Assembly: GCF_000003815.2 (NCBI RefSeq)
Contig: NC_049985.1
Span: forward strand, 18,791,871-18,814,459
Direction: 5' to 3'
Source of the DNA: Branchiostoma floridae
Lineage: Eukaryota; Chordata; Leptocardii; Amphioxiformes; Branchiostomatidae
Length of the DNA stretch: 22,589 bases
This document shows positions 1 through 9,510 of the stretch, in pieces. The number at the start of each line of letters is the position of its first letter. Position 1 is the first letter of the stretch. The position numbers and the translations under genes were made by a program. The notes under the pieces were generated by a model that worked only from the letters and a program-made list of their open reading frames with translations, had not been told where the DNA came from and did not search any database.

Positions 1-376
1 TGACTCCATATACACCGAGGAACAAGGCGGGTCATTAACGTTATTACCATATAGCCTACCCAAACTTGCAAACTCCTGTATGACGCATAGATCACTTGGT
101 ACTATTCCTGTTAATTCCTTTGTCGAATTTCGGAAAATTCACATTTGTTCTTTGGTTCATACATTTGTAAGGAGATTATAGATTGCATTTTGAAAACAAA
201 ATTTCCTCAGAGAATATTCGAAACATTGTAGTCTTTGGCTTTTTAGAACAACAATACTCACTATCAATATTAACCGACGGAACCCTTCCCCCCTTGCAGT
301 CTGTACTTATTCCCTCTGCCCTGGCATATGTTTCGCTTCTTTTGATTTGCCAATGCCTGCATATCCCTTACTTTCT
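1..376. other. Left-edge non-coding stretch
   Basis: No gene is supported here. A 75-codon open frame on the plus strand (183-410) has no recognisable domain, runs into the foldback arm at its 3' end, and looks like chance. The stretch is AT-rich intergenic or intronic DNA. Confidence 0.4.
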
Positions 377-465
377 TGTGTATCGCTTTTTTTTTGATTG
401 GTCAGAATGAATCGACACTGGTGCCGGTGTCGATTCATTCTGACCAACCAGAGGACCGATACACA
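377..465. repeat. Foldback (inverted repeat), likely MITE remnant
   Basis: Bases 398-421 and 424-447 are reverse complements over 24 positions with one mismatch and a 2-base loop. The inner arm contains GGTCAGAATGAATCGACAC. The pairing resumes further out: TGTGTATCG at 377-385 matches CGATACACA at 457-465. A second inverted pair, GACCAACCAGAGG (442-454) against CCTCTGATTGGTC (519-531), shares the right arm, so two hairpins overlap. This geometry is typical of foldback or MITE remnants. I see no clear target-site duplication. Confidence 0.75.
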
Positions 466-962
466 CCGGCCTGGCCGGGATCTACGTGTTACGGCGTCAT
501 AACCAAAGTGGAACGGGGCCTCTGATTGGTCCGCGGCGCCTGGCTATATGATAATTTGCATTAATATATGAAGAATTACTAGGATTATGATTGCATCTGT
601 GGTAAATGCTTGGAATTTAATTCTTACTTCATTTTTCAGTAAAAAGATATCGACTTAATCCAAGCGAATGAGAGCCAACTTATGAAGGCAACCTTAGAAT
701 AATCCTCTTTGCTAATATATGACTTTCTTTCTAAGGTATGCTAATATATATAAGATTCATTCTAATTTCATTCTTAGGTAAAAGAAGATGATAAATCAAT
801 GTTATTTATGCAGATAGGAGCTAATGTTTCATTGAGAAACATTTATGAAACGTCACTTGGTATGAGGTCATATGACTCTAGTTTCGAGTTATCACGTGAC
901 GCATGTTCTTTATTCAAATGCGTTATACTGTAAATTCGTTGTTGTTTTTATTTATATAGAAG
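466..962 (+). other. Non-coding DNA leading into first kringle exon
   Basis: This stretch is AT-rich and I see no exon in it. An inverted CCAAT-type box (GATTGG at about 524-529) followed by GC-rich DNA and an AT-rich TATATGATAA could look like a promoter. However, the CCAAT box belongs to an inverted-repeat pair, so I do not call one. The last ~180 bases (from about 783) resemble the sequence before the second kringle exon (from about 3564), which suggests they belong to the duplicated block. Confidence 0.4.
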
Positions 963-1214
963 AAACATGTCAGAGGGGAAATGGGGTGTCCTACAAAGGA
1001 ACAGCCAGTGTCACCGAATCAGGCAAGACGTGTCAGCGCTGGGACAGTCAGACACCTCATGAGCACGGCGTGACACCTGCTAAATATCCGTCATCCTTGC
1101 TGTTGAAGAACTACTGCAGGAGTCTGGGTGGCGACTCCAGCGCATTCGGAGTTTGGTGCTACACCACCGATCCCAGCACTAGATGGGAGTATTGTGACGT
1201 GCCAGCATGTGCCG
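963..1214 (+). CDS. Kringle domain exon 1 (partial gene)
   Basis: This is a 252-base exon encoding one kringle module of about 82 residues. It lies between an acceptor ending in AG at 961-962 (an alternative AG is at 958-959, same phase) and a donor GTAAGG at 1215. All six kringle cysteines are present in order (CQ, TCQ, NYCR, VWCY, EYCD, PAC), with the family hallmarks NYCR, GGD, WCYTTDP and RWEYC. Both splice junctions are phase 1, the usual state of shuffled kringle exons. Kringles are disulphide-bonded extracellular modules for protein or lipid binding. The lysine-binding D-x-D pair of plasminogen kringles is incomplete here: the first Asp is replaced in SLGGD. The parent protein cannot be identified from this exon alone. 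A nearly identical second exon lies 2761 bases downstream. Confidence 0.88.
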
Positions 1215-3723
1215 GTAAGGCCTTATTTTTGTGAGCTAAAATGTTTTTTTAATTCTCTGCAAGCTACTTGTTTTCTTTCTTTTGAATCTATTCATCTGTT
1301 TGTAGATATAGCTAGTTAACGGTAAATGACAAGAACTGTAAAAGGTGCAGATACAAATTTGAAAACAGAAAGATGCTTTACCATGTGCCTGCAAATGATG
1401 TACAGATAAATGCAAAATGATTACACACACACTCCCATTTTGAATATTTTGTCACATTATGCTCAGGTACAATGGTTCTGAACAACTGGCATTGTAACTC
1501 TATTCTGTAGCGCTGAAGCGGAACTTAAAATTTATATGTGTTTGTATGTGTATGATATGTAAACATCATAACTTAAGGCGCCCTGTGCATCTTTATGATA
1601 TTCGGTAGGTGGGTGTCCTAAAAGCAAAGGTCAAGTTCGATTTTGGATTTTGTAGGACCTTCCTGTGGCACTGCAACATCGCTGCCGGGTTTGAAATCTA
1701 GTTTTCTGGAAGTGACATGGTCGTCTTTTTTTAATTGGTTGGTAGCTCTTGGTGCAATGAGTAAGTGGGAACGTTTGGGCCTCGGATCACTTGTCATTAG
1801 AACTTTATTGGGCCTTATTGTTGTTAACTTTGGAAATGACATTTCAAGCAGGAGCTTGACGGATAGTTCTCATATTTCAATTCATACACACATGTCTTTT
1901 GTCTTGTTTCATCTCTCAACCGTCTCCTTCTTCTCATGACAAATCTTCAAAAGGATTCAAGTTTTTCATTTATGGTCCAAATGAGCTAGCGTATAGGTAG
2001 ATATAGCAAATACCCCACGTGTTTTATTTTCCATTAACACGTATCGCATAAATCACTTAAAAATAAGTTTTTATTTTCATTTCTGGCCAATTTCACTACA
2101 CATATATTTTTGGCTCCTCTGGCCTTGTATTAAGACCAAATAACCTTAAATTTAGTATGAAGGTATGTAAAACATGTACTCACAGTAATTACTTTTCCCC
2201 TTGGCCAAACATTAAATTAAATTTTTAAAATTTTGGATTTTTTGCCATTTTTAGCCCAAGAATATAAAGTTTTGGCTCCTATGCAATTGTATGAAAACCG
2301 AATCATATAACATTTCGTCTGAGGATGCGAAAAGTATGTGCCCACAGGATCCCATTAACACTTGTGCGGCATATCATAATGTTTATATTTGGGATTCTTT
2401 TCCCATTTTTGACCAAAAATGTATATTTTTGTTTCTTGTGTCAAATAAAAGCCAACTGGTCTGGAATTTGGCATAGGGGTAGATTTAGCAGTATAAATGG
2501 GAAATAGTGTACATAAGACCAGTCTATTTTGCATAGATAGGGATGTTCTGTAAGAGTCCATTCCTGTATTGGGGGGATTCTTTTACAAAATTAATCCAGT
2601 TTGGAGTGGGATGATGTTGTGGGACAGGTCAACTCCTGCAAAAGGTTGATATGGAATAGTACATTTTCGTAAGGCAATGAAGATGGATTGAAATAACTTG
2701 TGCATACTAGGTATATGACAATGACCACAAGAGGTTGTGGGTGTTAACATTTACCTTTGCCAAGAGGTTACATTGTATTTTTTTTTTCGGGTGCAAGTCT
2801 CTGTATGTGTCCGATTACGATAACTGTGTCATCTTTATATGCATTATATGGGTAGTAACTTAAACGGTTTGGGTCCTTACCTACTTACCGAGTCCCTTGG
2901 CCTTTCCTAATACGACATGTCGAAGGCCTGAATTGTCCGCTTTGTTGTTGCCAAAATGGTCCAATTTTTACATCAATACAACAGTATGGATGTTACTTGA
3001 GTCTTGTTAAGCTTAAACTTGACACCATCGCTGATGTTAGATTTTCAGATCTTGGTCGGATGGACCATTGCAGATGTTGCCATGGCCCTTTAGCGGCTTT
3101 TTATAATACGACAGTAAAGACTATATCTCGTGTTCTTGACATGATATGGTCATGATTTTAAAGTGATAGATAAAGCTCTATGAAGGAAGAGTAAGTCCAC
3201 AAGGTTTGGTATCCTAGCGGTTATATTGGAAGTGCTGGGGCTAACTTTGGTTCTGGCTTTGAAAGAAAAATAAGTCAAAAAAAGGTTGACGTATCATCAT
3301 GCCCTTAGTTATGTAGATAGCTTAATTCATGATTTACATAGTGCTTGATGAATATGTAAATCACCAACAATCATAAATGATTTAAGAAATTAGAAATCCT
3401 CTGCATTCAAGAGATGACTCTCAAATATGTAACGTGTAAATGAGAACGAGAGGAATTATACTAATGATTTAAATAAAGATCTAATTGACGAGAAAATGAT
3501 TTCGCCTGTATTAAATGATTGTGATTTTATTCTTTGCTACAATCATTACGTAATTTTGGTATTAAAGATGATAAAATGATGTCATTTATTCAAATGAGGA
3601 CCTTAATCAGGGTGGAACGATGTAAAATGTAACTCGCTCGATGTGAGATCATGCAGCTTATATTTGACTTATGTATGATGCATACGCTGCTAAGTTGAAT
3701 GCGCATTTTTTTTCATCTACAAG
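1215..3723 (+). other. Intron between the two kringle exons
   Basis: This stretch of about 2.5 kb lies between the donor after kringle 1 and the acceptor of kringle 2. I find no convincing further exon. The first ~230 bases resemble the sequence after the second kringle exon (shared blocks near CAAGAACTGTA and GATGCTTT), so the duplication includes intron flank. A more GC-rich patch at about 1640-1850 has open frames on both strands but no domain I recognise. The rest is AT-rich with a degenerate tandem repeat around 2050-2480. Confidence 0.5.
2050..2480. repeat. Degenerate ~160-bp tandem repeat
   Basis: Three diverged blocks can be lined up by eye on the pattern 'CCATTTTTRGCC ... TATATTTTTGGCTCCT'. 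They are anchored near 2107, 2270 and 2425, which gives a period near 160. Divergence is high, so the period and limits are approximate and the call could fail a formal self-alignment. Confidence 0.3.
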
Positions 3724-3975
3724 AACCATGTCAGGTAGGAGATGGAGTATCCTACAGAGGAACAGTCAGTGTCACCGAATCAGGCAAGACGTGTCAGCGC
3801 TGGGACAGTCAGTCACCTCATGAGCACACCGCGACACTTGATAACTACCCGGAAGCTGGGCTCTTGAAGAACTACTGCAGGAGTCTGGGCGGCGACTCCA
3901 TCGCATCCGGAGTTTGGTGCTACACCACCGATCCCAGCACTAGATGGGAGTATTGTAACGTGCCACGCTGTTAAA
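3724..3975 (+). CDS. Kringle domain exon 2, ending in a stop at the donor
   Basis: This is a second 252-base kringle exon, with an acceptor CTACAAG ending at 3723 and a consensus donor GTGAGT at 3976. It has the same phase-1 start as the first kringle exon and all six cysteines. By hand count, 18 of 82 residues differ from kringle 1. Most differences cluster between the second and third cysteines (after HEH), while long nucleotide runs elsewhere are identical. The codon after the last cysteine is TAA (3972-3974), followed by one base and then the donor. In kringle 1 the same place reads GCC. The protein therefore ends exactly at the last kringle cysteine if this exon is used. It may be the true terminal exon, with a spliced or read-through 3'UTR, or a disabled duplicate. 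The start is set by the splice acceptor, as an internal exon would be. An upstream ATG at 3699 lies in the polypyrimidine tract and is not credible. Confidence 0.85.
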
Positions 3976-4187
3976 GTGAGTACACGCCTTAATCGGTTTG
4001 CTGAAATGTTACCTTGTGTTTCTTCTATGTAAGTCGTTTCCTTTCATCTAATGTATTACTACATCTGTTCAAAGAGACAGTGAGGATCAAAGATTTATGT
4101 TGATGCAAGAACTGTAGCCGGTGTAGATACTTATAGATATGCTTTGCTCCATGGAATGCGAAATGATTTTCATGGAAATTTTGGAAT
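3976..4187 (+). other. Flank of kringle 2, end of duplicated block
   Basis: This sequence is non-coding. It aligns by eye with the intron after kringle 1: CAAGAACTGTA is at 4108-4118 here and near 1330-1340 there, and AATGC.AAATGATT is also shared. The similarity ends near 4185, just where the retrotransposon frame begins, which marks the left boundary of the insertion. Confidence 0.5.
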
Positions 4188-4190
4188 ATA

Positions 4191-6149
4191 ATGTCGACTG
4201 CATTTGCGCTTTTCGGAAGGGATGTAAAATGGGAGTCCGCCGTCTATAACGCTGTATCAGTAGAAGACAAAGTGGCCACGTTCAACAGAATCCTACAGAC
4301 CATGCTCGACGTTTGTGTTCCCCTGAGAACTAGCAAATCGCGAAATGTGGACAAGCACTGGATGACAGACAAGATCATGGCCGCTATCAAGAAAAGACAG
4401 TCAGCCTACAAGAAGCACGGCAAAACAGAGAAGTGGAAAAAACTTCGTAACTGGGTCCAGACACTCATCAGAAAGCGGAAGAGCAGCCACTATGACAGAT
4501 GTATCGGTATGTTAAAGAAGGAGAATCCACGAGAATGGTGGAACTTTGTCAATAATGAACTTGGACGCACACAGAAATCAAAGGGGAAAGTCACCGTCTC
4601 TAATGTCCCAGACGATCGAGTTGCGGACGCACTAAACGACTTCTTTGCGGAAGCGTGGTCGGACAGTAGAGCCTACAGTCTCTTCCCACTCCAGCTCCCC
4701 TCCAACTCCGATGACCTCTGCAGCATTGGCCAAGTTAAAGCCATCTTAAGAAGTCTGAACACAAGGAAATCAGGTGGCCCTGACGGCATTCCAAACTGGG
4801 TTCTCAGTGTGTGCCATGAAGACCTAGCTCCAGTCGTGACTCACCTGATAAACTCCTCTTACAACTCCGGATACATGCCTTCCGTGTGGAAAATGGCGAA
4901 TGTTTGCCCCATACCAAAAACGTCTGTTCCTGCAAGCAAGAAGGATTGGCGGCCTATCTCCCTTATCTCGACCCTCGGAAAGGTACAAGAAAGGCTTGTG
5001 CTGAACAGATTTCTACCGATTATGAAGCCCTGGATACGGGATCAGTATGCCTACATGCCAAAAGCTTCGACCACTGTCGCTCTTCTGAAAGTGTACCAGT
5101 CCTGGTTGCAAAGTTTAGACACCAAGAAGACATCAATGGTCCGTGTGCTCCTGGCTGATATGTCAAAGGCTTTTGACAGAGTCGACCACGGAATATGCTA
5201 CAACATCTGGATGCCCGTGGTACGCCCCCTAGGATGCTTGCTTGGATCTCCAGCTATCTATCCAGCAGGACCCAACGCGTGGTCGCCAACAACCAGTACA
5301 GCAGTTGGCGCGTTGTCACCTCTGGGGTCCCCCAAGGTGGGGTGCTATCCCCTTACCTATTTCTTGTGTACATGTCTACAAGAACCACCAAGTATGAGAC
5401 CACCGATAACACCGGCTACGCTGATGATATAGGTCTGTCTCGCACCATCCCCTGTGATGCTGTCGAGACTGATGCAACAAGAAGCCTCACAACTGGACTC
5501 CTGGGCAGCGGACAAAAACATGATCATGAATGGGGACAAATCCTACGAACTCAGACTGTGCTTCTCCAAACACCCTCCCGAGCCCCCTCCCCTTACTCTT
5601 GGGGGGAAAGTAGTGCCAGTGGTTGACTGTGCGACTTACCTGGGTTTTAAGGTACATTCCAACCTCAGATGGGACAGCCATATCACACATGTGACAACGA
5701 AGGGCTCCAAACGACTACACTTTCTCCGCTTACTGGCCAAGGGCGGCATGCCTCCTGAAGACCTGTTAACCGTCTACACTACTCTGGTGAGGCCAGTGTT
5801 GGAATATGCCCACGTTGTCTTCGTTGGATGCACTGAGTCTCAAAGGAACACTCTCGAACGCGTACAGAAACGAGCTCTGCGTATCATCTACGGACACAGC
5901 AGCAATCCAGCGTCGTTAGCTCCCTTGCCCACCCTGCAGTCCAGACGAGAAAACGCTGCAAGATCGCTATACACGCAGATGCTGGCCAGTGACCATCCTT
6001 TGCACTTTATGGTCCCTGACGACCGGGAGGTTGCGACATGACGAACATTGCGTAACTCCAGTCACCGAACACTACCTAAATGCAGGACCGAAAGACTCAA
6101 ACGATCATTCTTGTACCGAGCCACAGTGCTCCACAACAACTCGTTTTAA
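4191..6149 (+). pseudogene. Degenerate reverse transcriptase of CR1/L2-like element
   Basis: The reading frame is split in three. Segment one (4191 to about 5194) holds the basic linker and the RT fingers and palm: KSGGPDGIPN, KDWRPISLIS and ADMSKAFDRVDH, the last being motif A with its catalytic Asp. The frame then shifts near 5195, where LLQHLDARG continues. The second frame holds SGVPQGGVLSPYLF and the catalytic YADD at 5417-5428. Near 5460 the frame returns to the first. It carries the thumb and C-terminal region (NGDKSYELRLCFS, YLGFKVHSNLRWDSHI, YTTLVRPVLEYA). A TGA at 6039-6041 interrupts it, probably a decayed CGA codon, because the same frame continues with typical tail sequence (RTERLKRSFLYRATVLHNN) to TAA at 6147. 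The YADD and motif A aspartates are intact, but the frame is broken, so no active enzyme is expected. Confidence 0.82.
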
Positions 6150-6387
6150 TCTAATACTACAGACAGTTTGAAATGTTCACAAAGTGCAATTTCTAATTTT
6201 TTTAAAAATGAATGACTACATATGTTTGTATTCTATATGTACGTAGTTTTTAAGCATGTTTCATATGTCAATTTGTCTCCTCCGTTTACGATTTTAACAC
6301 CTCGATTTTAAACACTGTAAATTAGCGACCTATTCAGATCATGTCTACATGCATATGTACATGAAATCTGCTACGCTGAATAAATTC

Positions 6388-6407
6388 TTTGATTTGATTT
6401 GATTTGA
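6388..6407 (+). repeat. (TTTGA)4 retroelement 3' tail
   Basis: Four perfect TTTGA units directly follow the AATAAATTC of the CR1/L2-like element and mark its 3' end. The template for such tails lies in target-primed integration. Confidence 0.75.
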
Positions 6408-6436
6408 GTTCAGTGTTCAAAGAGATGCGTGTTTAA

Positions 6437-6498
6437 CCCTCATCCGACCGTTACATTTTTACGACGAATCTGACCGTATGGGGTCATTTTTGACCCCA
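6437..6498 (+). repeat. Left terminal inverted repeat of TTAA element
   Basis: CCCTCATCCGACCG is followed by a ~26-base insertion and then TATGGGGTCATTTTTGACCC, the inverse of the right end. GACCGT occurs twice, at either side of the insertion, which suggests a local duplication. Confidence 0.8.
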
Positions 6499-6599
6499 TT
6501 TTGTTTTGCTCATAGACATATTTCTGCTGGCTTATTTTGTCATTTCTATGTATTTACTGTTTCACTAACCTATGAAAAATATTTTCACAAGTTTTGGTG

Positions 6600-7120
6600 T
6601 CAGTAGTTATTACACATTATCATAATTTATGCAGAAAATGAGGAAAACCCACATTTGCTCTGAAAATCTACCATACTAAACTTACTTAAACAATGTTTTG
6701 TTTTATCAATTTCTAAACAATAATTGTGATGATGCAATAATGCTGATAGCATAATAATGTTATTTAACAAGAAAAAATACAATATTTGTGAAAAGTAACG
6801 AATTTATTACTTAATTATGCACCATATTCCGCCATCTGAACACATACATACAATTACTCTTGTCTATTTTCCCGCAAAGGTCTTTCTTGTAGGTTCCTTC
6901 TGCACATTCTGTCCATATATTGTTTTTTTAATTAATTAGAAACATTTTAACTTTCATTAGCATAGGTAATTAGTGTGTATTATCATAATTTATGCAGAAT
7001 GTCGAAAAACTGTGTTTTACACTAAAATACTAAATTTCTTTCAAAATATTCGGTGTTTACTCATCTAAGCAACTATAACCTGTTGCTGCAATAGCAATAA
7101 TGAGGAATGCCTGTTATTTT
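6600..7120 (+). repeat. Internal direct duplication in TTAA element
   Basis: A diverged direct repeat about 363 bases apart shares ATTATCATAATTTATGCAGAA (positions near 6617 and 6980, split here for length: ATTATCATAATT then TATGCAGAA). Weaker similarity continues for about 130 bases, through a CAATAAT-containing stretch. This suggests that the non-autonomous element grew by internal duplication. Confidence 0.5.
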
Positions 7121-7342
7121 ATTGAAATATCTTGATATTTATGTAATAAATGATTCATAATTGGCTGGGGTCATTTTTGACCCCACCGAACAAGACACAA
7201 ACTTTCAAGTATAGCTTATACAATAATGGGCAAAACTCGGCGAAAAATTGGTAGATGTTGTAAGACATGTATACAAACAAATTCATGGAAGGAATTTTTT
7301 CTCTGATGAAAAATGTTGCTATGGCAGATTAAAATATACGCC

Positions 7343-7378
7343 TGGGGTCAAAAATGACCCCATACGGTCGGATGAGGG
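7343..7378 (-). repeat. Right terminal inverted repeat of TTAA element
   Basis: This copy reads, on the minus strand, CCCTCATCCGACCG and then TATGGGGTCATTTTTGACCC without the insertion seen at the left end. Confidence 0.82.
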
Positions 7379-7382
7379 TTAA

Positions 7383-8442
7383 AAGAAAGGAATGTTGTTA
7401 CAAGTATAACAACATACTTTGCTACTAAAACATCAAGAAAAGCTACATAGCGTTGCCAAAAAGCAGTAACTCAAGCAAAATGTAACCTACATGCTTGCTC
7501 AACTGCCGATAGGAGTTGAACCAATAGGAGAATCCATCATCATCTTAATACAATTTCAAAGCTTCACCGTGAGAAACAAGTGCAAACGACCGAACTCTCA
7601 CATCACTATTTTTACATACAAATACCTGGATGTATAATAATTCAGCAGCGTTTGGTAGGATCAATATCCCATTGCAGTGAATTATCACAGCATATTCTCT
7701 AAGTCTGCTTTGGCAAGGAGGTGATTGTATATATTATGAATATATAATTCACTTGTATTCTGTTTTTTTTTTCTTACAGAATAATCTGGATTTGCGGAGT
7801 GGTGCGGGCTACCTGTCAGTGCAAACAGAAAACCTTCTTTATGCAACCCTGTTGTTGTTATCCTACTGCTCTTAAAACAAATGGTACAACACTGCAAACC
7901 ACTGCAGCTATTGTGTCAACCACTTGATTTACTGATGGGCCTGTTTTCGGTACCTGTTTCTCTCTCTTTCTTTCTCATCCTATGTGTTTCTTCCCTTTAC
8001 TCATTCTTGCGTGGAAAAAAATAAATATACTGAAAGGTTCTGGCTTGATACAACACAAGCACGCAAAAAGGAAAAGAAAATCTTAAAATTGCCCTCTTTG
8101 CGTTGGATCATGTTGGAACCTTTCAATGACTACCGTATCAACACAGAATAGACTTTTCATTCTACGGTGTGTTTCTATAAGTCCTTTTTGAGGTCCTTGA
8201 GAGTGTTCAGGTAACTCTCCTGCCTTTGTACTTAAGACCTCCTACAAAGGCTGATCAGACTGAAGTCATGTGGTTACAAGGTACATCATCCTTTGGATCT
8301 CTTTACCAAAGTTTCTTTCATCTTTTCTTAATCATGGCATTGTTTACTGGCGTTTACAAATTCTACTTTCCAACATGTAACCCCTGACTTCAGTCACCTC
8401 GAGTTTGTTACATTTTTATTTGCTTTTTGCCATTACATATTT
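7383..8442. other. Intergenic stretch without recognisable genes
   Basis: The sequence is AT-rich. A 70-codon minus-strand open frame (7685-7897) has no domain I recognise and no coding-like composition. I see no RNA gene or clear repeat here. Confidence 0.4.
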
Positions 8443-9510
8443 AGATACAGGCACACAATATCCCTCTAGAGACAGATAACAAGTTTTCAACATCCAGAGT
8501 TTGAATTGGATTTCAGGAAGATAGTCTGTGAATGTGAATATTGTCATAGAGGTAGACGCTGTACCAACAGATACAAGCGCATACTATCCCTTTGATGACA
8601 GATATAGTACCGAGTTTACTCGGTGAAAAGTGAGAAACAATTAGATTGTGAGTTGTACTGAATCTTATGAATGCAACAAGTCTCGAAGGAAATTGTGCTT
8701 CTGTCATAGAAGCAGACGCTGTGATTCCTCATTATTCCTTTTTATAACCATTTATTTAGATACAGGCACACAATGTCCTTCTGACGGCATTAGTCATACC
8801 AATATTACTTGGTGAAAAATGAGCAACATTTAGCATGTGACTTTTTATATATGTAACACGATAAGTCTTAGGGAATGGTGACTTTGCAATAGAAGTAGAC
8901 GCTGTGCCAATAGATTTTGCTTATTTCTTTGCTTTTTAAGTCAATTTATTCGGATACAGGCACACAATGTCCTTCAGATGACATTAGTCATACCAATATC
9001 ACTTGGTGAAAATTGAAAAACATTCAGATTGAGACTTCTTACGAAACAATGCCAGACAACAAGTCGAAAGAAAGGGTGACTTTGGCATAGAAGTAGACGC
9101 TGTGCCAATAGATATTGCATATTTTAATGCTTTTTTTTAAAATTTATTTGGATAAAGGCACACAATGTCCTTCTGATGATATTGGTCATACCAATAGTAC
9201 TTGGTGAAAAGTGAAAAACATTCAGATTGAGATTTCATTGAATTATGAAAGACAGCAAGTCTTAAAGAATTGTGACTTTGTCATAGAAGTAGACGCTGTG
9301 CCATGTGATTTTGTTTATGTTATTACTTTCATTACCATTTTTTTAGATAAGGGCACACAATGTCCTTTTGATGACAGATATCTTACCAAGTTTACTTGGT
9401 GATAAGTGATCAACATTCAGATTGTGAGTTTTCTGAAATGTTTTGAAGGCATTAAGTCTTAAGAAACTGTGATTCTGTCAAAGAAGTAGACGCTGTGCCA
9501 CTAGCTATTG
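8443..9510 (+). repeat. ~196-bp tandem repeat (satellite-like) array
   Basis: Two anchor words recur in order. GCACACAAT occurs at 8451, 8766, 8960, 9158 and 9353. G(T/C)AGACGCTGT occurs at 8552, 8712, 8895, 9093, 9289 and 9486. Spacing in the right half is 194-198 bases. The left part is irregular (steps of 315, and of 160 and 183), as expected if one unit lost its first part. Units also share a CTTGGTGA word near their middle and a CATAGAAGTAGACGC block. I see no conserved reading frame through the units. Confidence 0.85.

Larger units (their letters stand above)
4188..6407 (+). mobile_element. 5'-truncated CR1/L2-like non-LTR retrotransposon
   Basis: This is a retroelement fragment of about 2.2 kb on the plus strand. 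It keeps the region before reverse transcriptase, the RT domain and the C-terminal tail, and has lost the apurinic endonuclease half. A short 3'UTR is followed by AATAAA (6379-6384) and then four copies of TTTGA (6388-6407). Short 3' tandem repeats of this kind are characteristic of the CR1/L2 group rather than poly(A)-tailed L1. Truncation at the 5' end is the usual result of target-primed reverse transcription. The left edge is placed where similarity to the duplicated kringle flank stops. Confidence 0.82.
6433..7382. mobile_element. TTAA-flanked piggyBac-type non-autonomous element
   Basis: A 942-bp AT-rich element (6437-7378) lies between two TTAA tetranucleotides (6433-6436 and 7379-7382). 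TTAA is the target duplication of piggyBac-family transposases. The ends are inverted copies beginning CCCTCATCCGACCG. At the right the repeat continues directly into TATGGGGTC. At the left about 26 bases, ending in a second GACCG, are inserted before the same TATGGGGTC. The palindrome GGGGTCATTTTTGACCCC (or its complement) occurs at 6480-6497, 7167-7184 and 7344-7361. No open frame of useful length lies inside, so any movement would need a transposase supplied elsewhere. Confidence 0.85.

Noticed and set aside
872-1234. Whole 120-codon open frame as a small single-exon kringle protein
   Set aside because: The part before 963 is intron with a splice acceptor, and the part after 1214 starts with a consensus donor. 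There is no signal peptide and the exon phases match those of a multi-exon gene.
1618-1939. Overlapping open frames on both strands at 1618-1939 as a gene
   Set aside because: I recognise no domain and see no start context or splice support. The patch is only slightly richer in GC than its surroundings.
7685-7897. 70-codon minus-strand open frame as a gene
   Set aside because: It has low coding likeness, crosses a poly-T tract, and shows no homology that I can recognise.
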